In this document: positions 23,871-35,767 of the stretch, piece by piece
Position numbering within the stretch: the first letter of the stretch is position 1
Layout: every line of letters begins with the position of its first letter
Source: Lathyrus oleraceus
Taxonomy: Eukaryota; Streptophyta; Magnoliopsida; Fabales; Fabaceae
DNA: 64,000 nucleotides
Assembly (NCBI RefSeq): GCF_024323335.1
Contig: NC_066581.1
Span: forward strand, 442,891,816 to 442,955,815
Direction: 5' to 3'
Position numbers and translations under genes: made by a program
Notes under the pieces: model-generated
Told to the model about the DNA's origin: nothing
Database searches by the model: none
What the model saw: only the letters and a program-made list of their open reading frames with translations

Positions 23871-25204
23871 CATCGGCAAAAATAGGGAAAATGATAATTG
23901 AGGTGGCGCGTGGGCCAACGACCCCTGCTGGGAATAATAAAGATAAGTCATGAACAATCTTCAGTCTGAGTACTGGAAACAACTTCTGGCTTATCACTTG
24001 GAATACCGAGAATGCCTTATGCTTTACATGTGTATGTTTGAATTTTTCAATGGCGTAATGCTCCATGAAAATGGAAATGCTACGCAATTTGGGAGGATGC
24101 AATGCAATATGATTCTACATGCAGGGATGCGAAATGCTTGATTAGAGAGAACGCCAAGCTGAGGCAAGGAATTCTGCTGGGGAAATGATCACCATCTTCT
24201 GGACCCTGGCAAGGTTGTTGGAGATGCATAGCACAAAGAACTCTATGGGGAAATGACCCGCCACACGGTGTTCTGGCAAATAACAACATACCGAGGCTCT
24301 GACTGGGGAGAGAATGGCACTGAAAACTTGCTGCTGAGGAAAGCGACAGTGGTTCTGGCAACCATAATCTGCGACAGAGACGACTCAGCAGGGGAAGAAA
24401 ACACCGATACGGTACCGAGATTCTGCTTCAAGGAAAGAGACCATGGGTCTAGCGTCGAGATCATCGATCTGGCATCGTACTCTGAGGAGCAGCCGCTTCT
24501 GCTGGGAAGATACAGTCTAGCACTGTCAACTCCGCTAGGGATATACAGTCTGGCACCGTCGACTCTATTAGGGAGTGTATAATCTGAAACAAATGCTTGG
24601 GGAAGTACAACAGTGAGAGTCTGTTGGGGATTGAAGAATCCAACGCTCGGACCAGCTCTGCAGGGATAAGATACCAAATTCCAACTGTTGAGGAAAAACA
24701 TCCGCGATCATTTGATGGAGACCTTAAGGAGATGCCCCAAGTGTACCTGTTCTGAATAGACGATCCAAAGCACTTAAAATTTACAGCAATTTTCAATGTT
24801 TATTAAGCACATACCTGTAAAGCTCTTATGATTCATGATGCAATGTTTATCAAAAATTCGGACGTCATTTTTGCAAACAAAACAGTAAAATGAAAATGAA
24901 CACAAAGATGTACTGAATAACATGATTTTATTGATTGAGTGGCCTCTGAATAGGTATTTACATCAGGAAACAATCCCTGGAAAGAGGTAATTTCACAACA
25001 GATAAAAACAGAAATTAATCTAATGGCAATGTGAAATGGATTTCTATCGGGTTCCAATTCTGCTATGATTTGCTCGTCTTCAAGATCCTCCAGATGATCA
25101 GCTTTCCGAAAAAGGTGATTGGATGGTTTCCTATCCTTTGGAAGTTTCCGGTTATAGACACGAGATGATATTCAAAACTACTCAGAACGCAGTCATTCGC
25201 TTAA

Positions 25205-25400
25205 TCCCTAACTTTTGCCTGGATCGCCCTTTCGGGTTTTCAATCCACCAGGATACCTATTTTTGCCTAAGTTGCCCTTTCAGGTTTTCAACTTATCGGG
25301 TGTACAATCTTTTCATTTTTTAATCCCTAACTTTTGCCCGAACCTTTTTCATTTTCTTGGTACGTCGGGATGCCCATTTTTTTGCCTGGACTATTCTTTT
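25205..25400 (-). promoter_or_regulatory. RNA hairpin cluster after pol stop, element B
   Basis: On the minus strand, blocks of the form ...gttgaaaacc(c/t)gaaaggg... occur twice (about 25222-25252 and 25263-25297). Their outer arms pair: TAAGTT with AACTTA in one and GGAT with ATCC in the other. Each block ends with a cagg/tagg-caaaa word. A further CTGGA...TCCAG pair lies nearer the stop. This matches the clusters after the pol stop in elements 1 and A. Confidence 0.5.
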
Positions 25401-25420
25401 TATCATCCAGCGGGTCTATT

Positions 25421-26496
25421 TTATGCGAAGTATTTTTTAACTACGTCTGAGTTCATAGGGGAAGTGAAGTTTTCACCATCCATAGTTGCAAGCATTAAGG
25501 CTCCACCATCAAAAACCTTGGTGACAATATATGGTCCATAATAATTAGGAGTCCACTTGCCCCTGTGATCTGTCTGAGGAGGAAAGATCCTTTTCAACAC
25601 CAAATCTTTTACTTGGAAGCATCGGGGGTGCACTTTCTGATCAAAGGCTCTCTTCATCCGACTTTGATACAACTGCACATGACAAATGACTACCATTCGC
25701 TTCTCTTCCATTAGACTCAACTCATTGAACCTTATCTGAATCCATTCAGCTTCGTCTAACTCAACATCCAGCAGGACTCTTAGAGAAGGAATCTCCACTT
25801 CAACAGGTAGGACTGCTTCCATACCATACACAAGGGAATAAGAGGTTACCCCGGTCGATGTACGTACTGAAGTACCGTACCCATGCAAGGCGAAGGGTAG
25901 CATCTCATGCCAATCTCAGTACGTAACGACCATCTTTTGCACAATCTTCCTTATGTTCTTATTTGCTGCCTCAACAACACCGTTCATCTTAGGACGATAA
26001 GGGGAAGAGTTTTGATGTTGAAATAGTCGATGGCAACAAGGATGAAGCGATGCCCATTGGAAGCAGTCGGCTCAATCTTTCCAATCATATCAATGCCCCA
26101 CATAGAAAATGGCCACGGCGAAGACATCACATTCAGAGGATTTGGCGGCACATGCACCTTATCAGCATAAATCTGGCATTTATGACACTTCCGAGCATAT
26201 TTAAAACAATCAGATTCCATGGTCATCCAGTAATAACCCGCTCTCAACAATCTCTTAGCCATTGCATGTCCGCCGGCATGAGTACAGAAGGAGCCTTCAT
26301 TAACTTCCTGCATTAACATGTCTGCTTCGTGTGTATCCACGCATCTGAGCAAAAGCATGTCGAAGTTCCTCTTATACAACACATCGTCTTTGTTCAAGAA
26401 GAAACTGCCTGATAATCTTCTCAAAGTCTTTCTATCATTGTTGGATGCCCCTGCAGTGTAATCTTGATTCTTTAGAAAGCACTTGATGTCGTGGTA
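25421..26496 (-). pseudogene. Element B integrase, core deleted
   Basis: N-terminal zinc-binding module (H-A-G-G-H and C-H-K-C) and WGIDMIG with the first catalytic Asp are intact. After FILVAIDYF the text jumps (near 26010) to a frame-shifted block before PYRPKMNGVVEAANKN, losing roughly 60 residues with the second catalytic Asp, while the Glu of GVVEAAN remains. A TGA at about 25910 replaces a codon in VVTY-x-DWHEM. The C-terminal chromatin-side block GKWTPNYYGPYIVTKVFDGGAL runs to the stop at 25421-25423. It cannot catalyse integration. Confidence 0.85.
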
Positions 26497-28693
26497 TCAG
26501 GGCTTGTCATCAACTACCAGTTCAGCAGCAAACACATACGCGGCCCTATCAAGGCGCATAACATTGATCCTGGGAGCATAGTTCCACCGAATCACCTTGA
26601 TCATGGAGGACAGAGTATCAAGAGCATCTGCCATCTGGTTCTCATCACGAGGTATATGATACAACCTTACTGTTGTGAAGAAAGTCAACAGTCTTGTCGT
26701 GTAGTCTCTGTAGGGGACCAGATTAGGCTGGAGAGTATTCCAATCACCATTCACTTGATTGATCACTAGAGCTGAATCTCCGAAGATGTCCAGAGTCTTG
26801 ATTCTCAAATCAATGGCTTGCTCGATTTCTAAGATACAAGCTTCATACTCAGCTTCCATATTGGTGCACTCAAAAGTCAGACGAGCGGTGAAAGGCATGT
26901 GGGCACCTTTCGAAGTGGTAATGACAGCACCAATTCCACTTCCTTTGGCATTGACGACCCCATTAAACATTAAAGTCCACTTTGCATCTGGATCAGGTCC
27001 CTCCTCAACAACTGGCTCTTCACAGTCTTCCATCTTGAGGAACATGATGTCTTCATCCGGAAAATCAAACTTCATCGGCTCATAATCATCAATCGGCTGC
27101 TGAGCAATATAGTCTGACAGAATACTCCCTTTGATGGCTTTCTGGGATGTATACTGGATGTCGTACTCTTTCAGTACTATTTGCCAACGAGCTACCCTTC
27201 TGGTGAGAGTTGGCTTCTCAAATATATACTTGACTGGATCCTTTTGGGAGATCAGTAAGGTCGTGTGAGTCCGCATGTATTGTCTCAATCGCTTAGCAGC
27301 CCATGCAAGTGCATAACATGTCTTTTCAAGCATTGAGTATCTCGACTCGCAATATGTGAATTTTTTACTCAGGTAGTAGATGGCATGCTCTTTCCTACTT
27401 GTCTCGTCGTGTTGACCGAGAACACAACCCATGGAATTATCAAGTACTGTCAAATACATAATCAGCGGTCTCCTTGGGACTGGAGGCATAAGGATTAGAG
27501 GATTCTGCAAATACTCTTTTATCTTCTCGAAAGCCCTTTGGCAATCATCATTCCACTTGATGGCCTGATCTTTTCTCAACAATTTGAATATTGGCTCACA
27601 CGTGGCTGTTAGGTGAGAGATGAACCTTGCAATGTAGTTCAACCTTCCTAAGAAACCACTGACTTGTTTTTCTGTTCTTGGCTCAGGCATTTCTTGTATC
27701 GCTTTCACTTTGGCCGGATCCACCTCAATCCCTTTTTCACTAACAATAAAACCCAGCAGTTTTCCAGATCTCACCCCGAAAGTACACTTGTTCGGATTAA
27801 GCCTCAGCTTGAATTTCCTCAAACGCTCAAACAATTTCTGCAGATTCACCAGATGTTCTTTTTCCGTCTGAGATTTGGCAATCATATCATCAACATAAAC
27901 CTCTATTTCATGATGAATCATATCATGGAAAAGAGTTACCATAGCTCGTTGATATGTTGCCCCAGCATTTTTCAGACCAAACGACATCACCTTATAGCAG
28001 AAGGTGCCTCATGGGGTTATGAAAGTTGTCTTCTCCATGTCTTCTGGTGCCATCTTAATTTGAATATATCCAGAAAAGCCATCCATGAGGGAGAATACCG
28101 AGAACTGAGCCATGTTATCCACCAAAACATCGATGTGAGGTAATGGGAAATCATCTTTAAGGCTAACTCTGTTCAGATCCCGGTAGTCAACCCACATCCG
28201 TACCTTTCCATCCTTTTTAGGTACTGGAACGATATTTGCAACCCATGGAGGATAACTTGTAACCGCTAGAAATGCTGCATCCACCTGTTTTTGCACTTCT
28301 TCCTTTATCTTGACAGCCATCTCTGGTCTTGTTCTTCTGAGCTTCTTCTTGACCGGAGGACAATCCTCTTTGAGAGGAAAACGGTGTACCACAATGTCTG
28401 TGTCAAGCCCTGGCATGTCCTGATAAGACCAAGCGAAGATGTCAACATACTCTTGTAGCAATTCAATCAGCCCCTTCTTCACATTATCTTCCAAAGCAAC
28501 CCCTATCTTGATCTCTCTCTTGACGTCCTCGGTGCCAAGATTAATCACTTCAGTAGACTCTTGATGCGGTTGAATGACCCTTTCTTCATGTTTTAACAAC
28601 CTGGCAAGTTCTTCAGGGAGTTCACAGTCTTCATCACCCTCTTCATCGGCTTGAAAGATTGGATTTTCAAAGTCGAAGCGAGCCATAGTAGAA
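26497..28693 (-). pseudogene. Element B reverse transcriptase, RNase H and archaeal-type RNase H
   Basis: The best preserved pol in the window. From the acceptor: MARFDFENPIFQADEE, the acidic linker, ELLQEYVDIFAWSYQDMPG, VPVPKKDGKVRMWVDYRDLN, FSLMDGFSGYIQIKMAPED; then TGA at 28009-28011 in place of Trp; then MSFGLKNAGATYQRAM, the catalytic YVDDMIAKS, and GFLGRLNYIARFISHL. The first RNase H (YYLSKKFTYCESRYSMLEK) is followed by the second, archaeal-type domain; its first catalytic Asp appears as Asn (LMFNGVVN instead of FDG). It ends at a TGA (26497-26499) in place of the Trp of D-K-P-W-Y. Two tryptophan stops and one active-site change in otherwise intact text. Confidence 0.92.
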
Positions 28694-28922
28694 CTGTTAT
28701 CAATAGGATCCGGTGATGTGCATATGCATGAGTGATGGTATGTGCTTATGAGTGTGAACAAGAAGTGGAAACTAAACAAAACATTGCCAAATGTTTTTTT
28801 TATTACGTCCTTTATTTATGATAAAAAATGAAAGTATCCACATAGATGAGCCCTACAATGAGTCATTACGCCCTGGGCGGAATGTAAGACTTGGACATGC
28901 ATAAATGAACAAAGAAAATTAC
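28694..28922 (-). other. Ogre pro-RT intron, element B (predicted)
   Basis: On the minus strand a donor GA|GTAATTTT at 28922-28921 and an acceptor ttgataacag ending at 28694 enclose 229 bases. Joining them keeps the frame (L-L-E-D-S-T-M-A-R-F). Position and donor context match the introns of elements 1 and A. The acceptor differs from their cattatgcag and is the less certain side. Confidence 0.6.
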
Positions 28923-29878
28923 TCTTCAAGAAGAGTGACTTGGATAATCTCTTCAGAAGACCAATTTCGGAGTACTTCACCCGGGACCCTTGGACGCACC
29001 CAATTGTCGATGTCGCAATCACTATCCTCATCTTCTTTGTTGATTGCAGAGATCTGGCCATACTGAAGGATGCCAGCACTGGCAGGAAAGAGAGGATCAA
29101 CATCTGCATTCTCAACAACCCCTTCAACAACCCCTTCAACAGACCTTTGGGCAGATAACTCTTCAGCTTGGAGGATACCATCGTCAAGCAAGGTCTGGAT
29201 ACCCTGCTGCAACTTCACACAACCCTCACTCTGTGCAACACAACCCAAACAACCGCTCCCACAGCCGGGGAAAACATCTGCCTTTAGCAAGTATTCTTTG
29301 ATTTCTAACAGTGGAGTCTTCAGCTTCAACACCTCCTTAACTAGTTTGGCTTCTCCTTCAACCATGTTAACATTTGCTCCACCATGCTGCGGCATGGGAT
29401 TGTTGACAACATTAGGAGCCGACGCAAAGTTAATGGCCTTTGAATCAATAAGGTCCTGAACTACGTGCTTAAAAGCTTTGCAATTCTCAATAGTGTGGCC
29501 AGGTGTCCCAGAGTGGAAATTACACCTAGCATTGGCGTCATAACCCACTGGAAGCCTGCCAACGGGAGGAGCCAAAGTGCGTAATTGCACAAGTTGCAAA
29601 TGTTGAAGGTTGGGAAGCAACTGGGCATACGACATCGGAAGAGTGTCGAAACGCCTATCCATCATCCTCTGCCTCTGTTGATAAGCAGGTCTGTTACCCT
29701 TTTGTTGTTGGTATTGATTTTGTTGACGTTAAGGTTGTTGTTCTTGCACTGGTGCTGTAGCCGGAATGGTCACTGCTACAACATAAGGTTGTTGATGTTA
29801 ATTCTGAGAGTTATTCCCCCGGTTACCCCTGTTCTGATAAGAAGATATGGCATTAGCATCCCCTTCTCAACTCTTCTG
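28923..29878 (-). pseudogene. Element B post-gag region, protease deleted
   Basis: A Q-rich linker with TAA stops (about 29720-29800) leads into FDTLPMSYAQLLPNL and the knuckle-like block CNFHSGTPGHTIENCKAFKHVVQDLI. After the block KLQQGIQTLLDDGILQAEEL the text passes, near 29080-29120, to SAGILQYGQISAINKEDED...NWVRPRVPGE, which corresponds to the extreme end of the exon in element A (SGGFIQTGQSEEATAVLEEDAED). All that normally lies between, including the D-T-G protease, is absent. The exon ends at the intron donor. Confidence 0.85.
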
Positions 29879-30828
29879 TCATCCTAAGAACGGCTTCTTT
29901 GACCCCGAAGATGATCCAACCCCATTTTGGATCTTACATGTCTTCAAGTAGTTCTCCACCCTCTCACTGGTAGAGACCACATCAACAAAATTCAAGGCGT
30001 TCCAACCCATCAGGCGCTCCAAATAAGATCCAGGCAGTGTGTTCATAAACATGTTGACCATCTCTTTTTCCAACATCGGAGGATGAACACGGGAAGCCAA
30101 CTCTCTCCAGTGTTGAGAATACTCTTTGAAGCACTCGTTGCTCTTGAGAGACAGATTCTAGAGGTGAGTCCTGTCAGGTGCCATATCCGCATTGTACTGA
30201 TATTGCTTCACAAAGGCCTCAGCCAAGTCTCTCCAGCAACGAAAATGGGCTCTGTCCAGCCTCATATACCACTCCAAGGATGCCCCAGCTAGGCTGTCTT
30301 GGAAGAAGTACATGAGCAGCTTCTCATCATCACAATACGCGATCATCTTGCGGAAGTAAGCTTGTACATGCGTCTTTGGGCAAGAGTTGCCATTGTACTT
30401 ATCAAACACGAGGACTTTGAATTTTGGCGGAACTCTCACGCCTGGGACCAGCTCCAAGTCAGCAACATCCACACCAAGAGCATTATGCCCTTCCACAGCT
30501 TTCAACCTCTCTTCCAGTCTCCGAAACATAGGGTCCATACCATGGCCCATGCCAAAGTCCTCCTGAAGCAGGGGGAATTGATCCTCCTGATCATCATGGA
30601 TGGGTTGTTGACCAAGGATGCCATGTGGGATTGGGATAGGCCCCAGTCCATTGGGTCCATTAGCCTCTCCAACGAGAGGATCAGCACAACCTCCGGTTGA
30701 GTAGTAGGGGGATTCCCCTGTACCAACAATCTAATCTCCTGCTGTCCCTGAGCCACTCCTTGGACCACTTCGATGAACTGATTCATCTGTATCCTCATCT
30801 CAGCGAGCTCTGCTTGTAAACCTTCCAT
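29879..30828 (-). pseudogene. Element B gag (capsid), frameshifted
   Basis: Start at MEGLQAELAEMRIQMNQFIE; a single-base shift near 30690 moves the frame. The capsid block (VPPKFKVLVFDKYNGNSCPKTH, YFFQDSLAGASLEWYMRL, WRDLAEAFVKQYQYNADMAPD) is well kept. TAG at 30155-30157 interrupts it; the remainder (FKEYSQHWRELASRVHPPM, MNTLPGSYLERLMG) continues in frame. The N-terminus resembles gag of element C and differs from gag of A. The start is separated from its own ORF1 (50906-52357) by the 19.6-kb insertion of element A. Confidence 0.88.
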
Positions 30829-30893
30829 TGCTCTCTGTTGATTCCTTCGGGTACTGTATCGATGAATGCCTGAGTTAGCTATCCTAATAATGG

Positions 30894-30898
30894 AATAC
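30894..30898. repeat. Target-site duplication of element A, left copy
   Basis: AATAC immediately before the 5' LTR, identical to 50506-50510 after the 3' LTR. Both lie within the ORF1-gag spacer of element B. Confidence 0.92.
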
Positions 30899-32034
30899 TG
30901 TAAGACCCCAATTTTTGACCCTAAGATCCCTCATGGCATCATAACATTGCATTGCATAAGCCTCAAGGATCATTAAGCATTTTGACTTCCTTCCCCTGTG
31001 GTTGGGATCTCTTTGTGAGTGATTCTTGATCACCAAGCATGTTTTCATTGTATATCATAGCTTTTCTCATTTGTTTGCTAACTAAAATGCACAAAAATAT
31101 GTCATTAACCTATGTTAATTGCAGCTTAAGCAGTCAATAGGTCAAGCATATCAAGTGGATCCTATGTGCACAAGATGAGGCATTTCCTTTAGATGAGGAC
31201 CATTTGATCATAATAAAGAGCTTATATGAGCTAGGGTTTCATTTTGAAGCAAATTTACCAGGTGGTAGAGGCCCAAGTTCATCAAGGCATATTCAGGTCA
31301 TCTGAGGACCATACAAGTCAATTGTGCAGTCAATTGAGGGCTATGAGTTGAGGAATGGAATTTATTCATCCTAATCATGTTCATACAAGGCCTATTCATC
31401 ATGTCAAACATCTATCTTGAAGATTTTGAAGTCAAAGCTAAAGTTTCCAAAAATGGAAAGTGACCTGTAATTTCAAGTTTCCAAAAATGGCAAGTTTTTT
31501 ATTCACATTCAACTTGACTTTCGAACATCAAAGAAGCTTCAAATGGATTTTTGGTGAAAATGAAAGTTGAATATCTTTCCCTCCTCTTTTCAAAAAGTCC
31601 TATATCATGATCATCTGATGAATGGTTGAGAAGTTATGCCCAAATGATCACAATGTATACATGGAAGTTCAACATGGCATAACTTTTGATTCAAAACTCC
31701 ACTTTGGTCCACTCTTTTGGCAAAATTCTCCTTGTGACTAAGAGATTTCAAATAAATAATTGCCTTGCATGAAAAAAGCTCACATGATCAAGTGTCCATA
31801 CAAGTGCATTTTGGAGGGAAATTTGATAATTGAATTTGGTGGATCACATGAGCAAAATTCCAATCCAATGTTGTTTATTGACTGATTTCAAATGATTTTG
31901 AACCTTGCATGGGCACTGTTCACGTCCACATTAGCCATGCATGGTCACATTTGCATTTTTGGCATCACACCTCATTTTTCCTTAATCACAATTAACCAAT
32001 GCCTAATCTCAATTTCAGCATGATTACGGGACCA

Positions 32035-32042
32035 TATATAAG
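32035..32042 (+). promoter_or_regulatory. TATA box of element A 5' LTR
   Basis: TATATAAG about 1.1 kb into the LTR, repeated in the 3' LTR at 48105. The likely start of the genomic RNA lies some 30 bases downstream. Confidence 0.55.
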
Positions 32043-34620
32043 CCAAATCTTAATCACAATTGAAAAGCGGATAACAGAATTTGGATCAAAAATTTCATTT
32101 CCTTCCCAATTTTCTCTCTCATCGAATCTCAAAATTCTTCACATAAACGCCAAGTTTCTTTGTAGATTCATGATCTTGGTGTAGTTTGGAGCAAGAATCA
32201 ACCATTACTTTGGCCAATTCAGTTCAGAATCGTGCAGATCCAAAGCTTGAACATGAAGATGGAGTTCTGAAATTGAGCTTGATTTGAGGATTTTCAATTG
32301 CTTCTTTGTGCATAAAGCTTCACTAGAGGATTGAGGAAGAAGATCTGGAGCTGGAGGAAGCTTGAACACACGAAATCAACACACTGCATCTCAAGTAAGC
32401 TGAAATTCGATCTTCACTATTTGCTGTTTCTTGTACATAAACCTGTAGATCTTTTGACGCTGATGATTCTGATAGCTTTAGATTTGGATTTGGTTAAGTA
32501 TTGCTCAAGATATGTTGATTTAAAGTTTGGTTGTTCAAAAATTTTTCGCTCGATCCGGTTGATTCATGAAGTTTTAGGCTAAATCATTATGATATTCATG
32601 CTCTTGGTTGAAAGAGCTTTCGATCCATGTATAGTTTGCAAGTTTCTGGAAAATTTTGTGATCTCCACCGGAATTCCAATCGGAGAAGACGACCGGAAAC
32701 ACTGTTTCGGTCGTCTAGTTCAGCTCCTTAGGGTTTGGCTTGAGCGCGCTTTGAACTTTCATTACCTGTGTTCGATTCCTTCGCCATGCGTTTTTAAATT
32801 TCTATTTGATTCCTCATTTGGATTGAAATGTTGTGTTTCATGTTAAGCGCTTCTTGGACCTTCAGTACGCGAGTTCGATACCTGGCTCGTTTTGTTTCTG
32901 AATTTTAATTGAAATTTCTCTTCATCCTGGAGCGCAGGGGTTCGAACCTGGTCTTATGCACATTCCAATTTAATTCAAACTTTGTTTTTCCATATTATTT
33001 TCATATTATTTCATTTTGTTCATTCAACTTCAAAAAATCACTAAAAATAGTAGATTAATCCAAATTGATCCTAATTTTTTTTCACATTCTTGTTTGGATG
33101 TCTAGTTTTTTGTAGCGTTTATTTCATGATTTGTTTGTTTCTGGATTTTAAATTGTGATTGTTTGATTGAACATGATGCCATATTGATATGTTGTATTCA
33201 TTTGTTTGTGAAATGATCATGGTTTATCCAATGGATTTGAAATTTGACATGCTTGATCCTAACATGTGATGTGATTTTTAGGATTTGGTTTGAGTATTTT
33301 ATCATATGCCATTACTGTTTTGGACACATGAACATATGTTGTAACAATTTGTGTCACATATTTGATGTTGCATTTGTGCATTTTCATTTACATATTATTT
33401 GAGCTCTTCTGGACCTAATTTTTGCATGATGCTTGTTCATAACATGTTGAGTTCACATAAAAAATTTCATAGCCATTGGATGCTTTTCTGTTTTGATTGG
33501 GATTTTCTATTTTTGATGTCCAATTTTGATCACATTGCTTGCCTTTGCTTTACATGAATTCTTTGATGCTTTTTCCTTATGATTTGATCTTGGTCCTTTT
33601 GAGGATATCTTATGACATGTTTGAACTTGCTTTATGCAAAAGGTTGGCTTCTGTTTTGGTCATTTGATTTGGTTTTGACCTATTCTTTGCACTAGTTGTT
33701 TTGTACATATCTAACTATGCTTTGTGTTTCAGGTTTGGACACTTTACCATTGATGATTGGATTTGATCTCACCTTTTGAGATGCCAATACCTTTGATTAC
33801 TAACTCTTGTTATGTTGTAAGTCCATTGATGTGATGAACTCATTTGAGTGCTTGCACTTGTGACTTACCTTGTGTATAACTGTGGATGACTGTTGTTTGT
33901 CTGTTGGTTTTCTGAATACACTATTAACTGTTTAAGCTTTTGTACAGGTACATTAGTTGCTAGCTTTGCTCTTGCTTGAGCTTTGATTTATGGTTGATAC
34001 ACCACTGAGGTAGCTTAGCCTTCTTACTCCATGTAGTCTGGAAGTCATGTCACCTTTTTGGCAGGCATTTGGCTGAAGTCCTCCTTATGAGGCTCTGATT
34101 GTGATTGTTTACATTTGTGCCAAAGACCTCTAAATGAGGCATGTTACTTGATAAGTCCTCCTAAGTGAAGAGGCAATTGACAGATAGAAGGGATTAGCAA
34201 TCAATCCCCTGTTATTCAGTGAGTCGTTCATTATGCTCGCACAACGTGCTGATGCTCTTGAACATGACCCAAGATCTTTGTATCGAGTCAGTCAAGTGGA
34301 ATAGGGTCCCTCTTTCTGGATCCCCACACTTTCTTTGATTTGAGCTCACCCAGGCCAGGGTTAAGAGCATGAGGTCTAATCCTCATTACCACATTTCATC
34401 AGCTTCACCCTAACTCTTAATGTTAGTGGTTAAGAGCTCACAGATTACCATTACAGTTTGGCTTGTTTGTCGAGGTTGATATGACCCCTCTTGACTAAAG
34501 CCCAACCATTTGTCTGAGCCTCTTGTTTGTATATAGAGTGTGATGCTTGGTTCCTTGTTTGCTTACTTGTGAACCTTTCATGTGTTTGTTTATCATGCAT
34601 TCTACTTGCTTGCTTGTTTG

Positions 34621-34879
34621 AGGAGTTAGATATAAGTCCATCTATTGGCATTTTGTTTCCTGTTTGTTTTGAGGAGTTAGATGTAAGTCCATCTGTTGGC
34701 ATTCTGTTTCCTGTTTGTTCTTGTGGAGTTAGATGTAAGTCCATCTATATGCATTCTGTTTCCAGTTTTGTTTTGAGGAGTTGGATGTAAGTCCATTGAT
34801 TGGTATTCTGTTTCCAGTTTTGTTGTTAGGAGTTGGATGTAAGTCCATTGATTGGCATTCTGTTTCCTCTTTCTGTGGT
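34621..34879 (+). repeat. 52-bp tandem repeat in A 5' LTR
   Basis: Five copies beginning at 34621, 34672, 34724, 34776 and 34828, built on ggagttagatgtaagtcc and gcattctgtttcc. Copies 1-3 carry 'tagat...catct', copies 4-5 'tggat...cattgat', so two variants amplified in turn. The same array is at 49383-49641 in the 3' LTR. Confidence 0.9.
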
Positions 34880-35749
34880 TCTCTTATGAGACTTGTTTAT
34901 ATGCTTTTACCTTGTGTTACCTTATTCCAAAGGAACTTACTTGGATCATCTCTATGATCTCGAGAAAGGAACTCCTATCGTTGGTTTTAACCCTCACCTC
35001 TTGCATGCTTAACCTTGATCTTTTTCATCCTTAACCCTAAACCAAAAACTTTTGTGCAAACATTTTGACTTGTTTTCAACATTAGAAACCTAGGCCTTAT
35101 GCCTTTGATTTTCAAACTTCTTTTCATAACACTCATTGTGAATTGAATCTCTAAGTCAACTTTGACCATTTTTGTACATACTTCTAATTGATTAATGCAA
35201 CTCACTCAAATGTGTTTCTTTGTGGCTCCATGTCCATTTCTTAATCAAATTTTTCAGGTTGAGTGTTCTCCCTTTGATAACAAAAGACCTTAGGGCTTTT
35301 GGACCAATCAATCCACTCACTTGTTTTGAAATTTGTTACCCGAACTACGGGGTTTTGATCCTTATCTTTCATGAGAGGGTACGTAGGCAATGGGTTCATC
35401 CATCCAAACACAAAAATGTAAATAAACTTGTATATTCTTCTCTCATCTCTTCAATCATGTTTGCACAAAATAATTTCATAAACCATAACCTTTGCAACAA
35501 GATGTGAAAAGGGCTCCCTAGGATTACCTATGATGTTGTGGGTGCCTAACACCTTCCCATGACATAACCAACCCCCTTACCCAGATCTCTGTCTTTTACT
35601 AGTTTTGTTTGTAAAACTTTCTAGGTTTTTGTTCGCTTTCTAACCATTCCTTTGGACAAATAGAAGTGCGGTGGCGACTCGAATTTGTATGATTTACCTT
35701 GGATCTAGTTAATATTTCCAATGGTAACGAATACACCGCTACAGAAAAG

Positions 35750-35767
35750 TGGCGACTCTGTTGAGGA
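35750..35767 (+). promoter_or_regulatory. Primer-binding site, element A
   Basis: tggcgactctgttgagga, six bases after the LTR end. It differs at two positions from the site of element B (tggcgactctgctgggga). Ogre elements are known to use a site complementary to tRNA-Arg. Confidence 0.8.

Larger units (their letters stand above)
22935..25420 (-). other. Element B 3' untranslated region
   Basis: About 2.5 kb between the pol stop and the 3' LTR. Reading on the minus strand it holds hairpin repeats next to the stop (25205-25400), then unique sequence, then the 105-bp tandem array (23301-23870), and ends gaatagcggcaac next to the LTR, which is a weakened purine tract. Long open frames across the array result from repeat length and are not supported as genes. 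Confidence 0.75.
30899..35743 (+). repeat. 5' LTR of element A (4845 bp)
   Basis: TG...CA ends, TATA box at 32035, a five-fold 52-bp tandem repeat at 34621-34879, and the conserved U5 end with agtgcggtggcgactcg before accgctaca. It contains a ~1.3-kb segment (about 33228-34533) that is absent from the 3' LTR. No protein is supported inside; several short open frames are identical in both LTRs only because the LTRs are copies. Confidence 0.95.

Noticed and set aside
22950..24102. Long minus-strand open frames (259 and 263 codons) as a repeat protein gene
   Set aside because: They are produced by the 105-bp array, which is open in all three frames, lie after the pol stop in the 3' untranslated region, and continue into non-repeat sequence with no recognisable domain.
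32589..32846. Small host genes: short open frames repeated at 31999-32846 and 48069-48915
   Set aside because: They are identical twice only because they lie in the two LTRs of A; the frames break by indels between the copies and have no coding signature.
32765..32955. tRNA genes
   Set aside because: Only T-loop-like words are present; no acceptor stem, D arm or anticodon arm can be built around them.
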